Shown: positions 61,501-64,000 of the stretch, piece by piece
Position numbering within the stretch: position 1 is the first letter of the stretch
Layout: every line of letters begins with the position of its first letter
Origin: Advenella kashmirensis WT001
GTDB taxonomy: Bacteria > Pseudomonadota > Gammaproteobacteria > Burkholderiales > Burkholderiaceae_B
Assembly: GCF_000219915.2 (NCBI RefSeq)
Contig: NC_017964.1
Location: 3,162,001-3,226,000 of the forward strand
Reading direction: 5' to 3'
Length of the DNA: 64,000 bases
The notes under the pieces: generated by a model
What the model was told of the DNA's origin: nothing
Databases searched by the model: none
What the model saw: the letters and a program-made list of their open reading frames with translations, nothing else
Program-made: the position numbers and the translations under genes

Positions 61501-63315
61501 CCCTGACTCCTCTTGGGTACGGTATTTCGCGCCTCAAGAGGAGCTGGTTCGATCGGCGCATCGGGTGGGACGGCCAGATATTTCAGCGTATCTTCAATAA
61601 TGGAAGCCGCCACCGGCCCGGCAATCACGCTGCCGTAGTATCCGCCCTTGCGCGGCTGATCAAGCGTGACGGCCACGATAATCCGTGGCTTGGAAATAGG
61701 CGCCATGGCCACGAATGAGCCTCTATAGTCTTTGCGACTATAACGACCATCAATAATTTTACGAGCGGTGCCGCTCTTGCCGCCGATCCGGTACCCCATG
61801 ACCTTGCCCTGAATCTTTGTCCCTTCAGAGCCGGCCGCATCTTCCAGCATCTGACGCACGGCGCGCGCAGTTTCCGGTTTATAAATCTGGATGCTCGTCG
61901 GATTGGCCCGATTTTTTACCAGCGACAGTGAAATCATATCGCCGTTGCGGGCCAGCGCCGTGTAGGCGTGCGCCATTTGCAGCAACGAGACGGACAGGCC
62001 GTAACCATATGCCATGGTCGCCCGTTCAATGGGCGCCAGCGCTCCCACGGACGTACACGTCCGGAAGCGGCACCGGGAAAGCCCATATTGGGCGCCTGCC
62101 CAAAGCCCAGCGCATTAAATACCGTCCACATTTGATCTGAACGCAAACGCTCGGAGATCATGGTCATGCCGATATTGCTTGAGCGACGGATGATGCCGGC
62201 CACGTCCAGCACGCCGTTGCGCGTACTCACGTCTGTAATGGTTGCGCCTGGTAACGATAGGTGCCGTGTCCGGTATTGAATTTGGTTTTTGTGGTTACCA
62301 CCCCGGCATCAAGCGCCAGCGCAGCCACCAACGGCTTCACGATAGAGCCGGGTTCGAACGTATCGGTAATGGCCCGATTGCGCAAGGCAGCACCCCGCCG
62401 TTCCTGTGGATTGTTCGGATTGTATGTGGGCAGGCTGACCATTGAAAGGATTTCACCATTCTGCGCGTCCACAACCACTGCCGCGCCAGAAGACGCCTCA
62501 TGATCGGTAATGGCTTTTTGCAGGGCCTTGGAAACCAGAAACTGCACACGGCTGTCAACGGTCAACTCCAGATTCTGTCCGTCGCGGGCGGGCTCCACTT
62601 CCTGCATATCGCCAATGATACGACCCAGGCGATCACGCAGCACTTTGCGCAGTCCGGGCTGACCCGATAGCTGCTTGTTAAACTCCAACTCCACCCCCTC
62701 AATACCGCGATCTTCGATATTGGTAAAGCCCACGATGTGTGCCATCAATGAACCTTGCGGGTAGGAGCGACGGGTTTCAGACAGCAGTCCGATTCCGGGA
62801 ATTTTCATTTTCTGAATTTCAGTCGCCGGCTCCATCGCCACCTGACGGCGCAGGTAAACAAACGTCTTGTCCGAACTGCCCAGGCGTGTCGTCAAATCTT
62901 TAAGCGACATGTCCAGCAACTTCGCCAGGCGCACCAGCTGTTCAGGCGTAGCACTTCGAGTCTCTTCAGGCGAAGCCCAGACTGCTTTTGCCGGAATACT
63001 GGTTGCCAGAAACTCGCCATTGCGGTCCAGCACACGCCCGCGATTGGCCGGCAGCACCAGCGTACGTTCATAACGCTTGCCGCCTTCGGCCTGCAGAAAA
63101 TCGTTGTTCATCGTCTGCAGATAAAGCGATTTGGCAATGACGGTAGTAAATCCCAGGCTGATCACGACAAACAGCAAACGCGCACGCCACTTGGGTATCT
63201 GCACATGCAGCACCGGGCTGCTGCTGTAGTAGTGATGCTGGGACGGACGCTTACCTGGCTGGTAACCGCCGCGTGATGTTTTTTTTGACTTGAGCAAATC
63301 CAGATTCAGTTTCAT
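61497..63315 (-). CDS. ftsI: septal peptidoglycan transpeptidase FtsI / PBP3 (frame broken twice)
   Basis: 606 residues after adding one base near 62247 and one near 62031, restoring YRYQGATITDVSTRN and RWRPIERATMAYGYG. A class B penicillin-binding protein. One N-terminal helix (ARLLFVVISLGFTTVIAKSL), then the dimerisation region with NRGRVLDRNG. Catalytic motifs: S-x-x-K in FEPGSIVKPL (Ser 324), S-x-N in RRSSNIG, and K-S-G in RIGGKSGTAR. It overlaps murEF by four bases and ftsL by four. Confidence 0.96.
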
Positions 63316-63655
63316 TGCGCTCCCCTTGGCGCCGGTGCGGCAGCAGATTTTTCCGTGGCAGTTGCCGCTCGGGCAGTGCCTGCATTCATTTCTGATTCTT
63401 TGATGAAAACGGTTTGATTAATCTGCGGGGTCTGCATATTGAGCTTCTCGGACATCACCCGATCTATATTGGCGCTGGTGGTCAGTTGCGCACGCTCTAG
63501 CAGCAGGTGACGCCAGTCAACCTCCAGCTCACGCTCGGCGGCCTGAGCCCGACCAATATCGATATAAAGTAAACGTTGCTGATAGCGGCTGGACACCAGG
63601 GAAATGCACTGTACATGAAAAAACCGATCAGAAATATCAGTGCGAGGCGGGCCAC
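63312..63655 (-). CDS. ftsL: cell division protein FtsL (frame broken near 63605)
   Basis: 114 residues after adding one base near 63605, which joins the membrane helix ([15 protein letters not shown]) to [20 protein letters not shown]. The GTG at 63655 is used as the start because it includes the whole helix; an ATG inside it would lose half. The rest is a coiled-coil-prone region ([19 protein letters not shown]) and an Ala-rich tail. It links FtsB/FtsQ to FtsWI. It overlaps rsmH upstream. Confidence 0.85.
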
Positions 63656-64000
63656 GATCCTCTCCTTTTCTGTGTATCCATGCCGGGCAGCGCCGCGCGG
63701 ATCGCATTTTCGTGCGCCTGGTTCCAGGCCGCATCGGTGCGTTCGGCAACGCGCAGTACGGCAGAGCGCGAGCGCGGATTTTCGCGAACCTCACCCTCCT
63801 CGGCCAATACCCTGCCCAAATTCTTCAGAACCGGTTCGGGCATTTCACTCTCACGCAACGGCATACGGGCAAGCTCGGGCGGCAGCGACGAGGCTGCAGC
63901 AAAACACTGCTTGACCATGCGGTCTTCAAGAGAATGAAAACTGATCACCGCCATTCTTCCTTGTGGAGCAAGTACCTTCAGAATTGACGCGAGGGTGTCC
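63637..64000 (-). CDS. rsmH: 16S rRNA (cytosine-1402-N4) methyltransferase RsmH, C-terminal part (5' end outside window)
   Basis: The frame is open to the window edge. About 120 residues are seen, including [18 protein letters not shown] and [15 protein letters not shown], which are family hallmarks. A tail of about 25 residues extends beyond the usual end (to a TGA at 63637) and overlaps ftsL by 19 bases. RsmH methylates C1402 of 16S rRNA and is the usual upstream gene of ftsL in dcw clusters. Confidence 0.93.
   Translation of the reverse strand, partial: DTLASILKVLAPQGRMAVISFHSLEDRMVKQCFAAASSLPPELARMPLRESEMPEPVLKNLGRVLAEEGEVRENPRSRSAVLRVAERTDAAWNQAHENAIRAALPGMDTQKRRGSWPASH

Overview
The window reads as chromosomal DNA of a betaproteobacterium of the family Alcaligenaceae. 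The evidence is a division and cell wall (dcw) cluster with a single-ORF MurE-MurF protein as known in Bordetella, a Bordetella-type bhuRSTUV haem-uptake operon, and the secA / M23 peptidase / DUF721 / lpxC / ftsZ order. A genus such as Advenella is possible, but I cannot prove it from the sequence. No transposase, integrase, phage gene or CRISPR array is visible; this is mostly core genome with metabolic accessory genes between.

Layout: 1-1.8 kb, the end of a TonB-dependent siderophore receptor and an overlapping FhuF-type ferric reductase. 1.9-5.4 kb, a polysaccharide deacetylase, recQ and a small exported protein. 5.6-7.7 kb, thiO-thiS-thiG (thiamin thiazole synthesis). 7.8-10.1 kb, an AzlC/AzlD branched-chain amino acid exporter, a CsbD-like protein and a GFA-family zinc protein. 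10.2-13.0 kb, acnA. 13.8-19.9 kb, the haem operon behind a Fur-box-like site. 20.3-24.5 kb, pirin, an RraA-like protein, a patatin-like lipoprotein, a YnfA protein and sodC. 24.8-32.8 kb, a Liv-type ABC transporter enclosing three dehydrogenases, with the binding protein last and a terminator behind it. 33.0-41.7 kb, an MFS transporter, a LysR remnant, tRNA-Lys(UUU), a divergent GH31 protein, mnmC, an inositol-monophosphatase-family gene and mgtE. 41.9-64 kb, secA, an M23 peptidase, a DUF721 gene, lpxC and the dcw cluster ftsZ-ftsA-ftsQ-ddl-murC-murG-ftsW-murD-mraY-murEF-ftsI-ftsL-rsmH, transcribed on the minus strand from rsmH towards ftsZ with mostly 4-20 base overlaps.

The dominant oddity is about 29 single-base frame breaks in 18 genes, many of them essential (murD four, acnA four, ftsI two, secA, ftsA, mraY, murG, ddl, ftsL). 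In nearly every case adding one base to a short homopolymer restores the conserved protein, and the repaired lengths are whole codons. This is the signature of homopolymer undercalling in the read data, not of decay. I therefore list these loci as genes, giving the repaired length and the place of each break. The most interesting biology that survives this caveat is the Liv-type operon with its built-in dehydrogenases, the GH31 protein that seems to lack its catalytic nucleophile, a Glu-to-Pro change in the Ddl active-site motif, an unusual insertion in aconitase, and the MurE-MurF protein.
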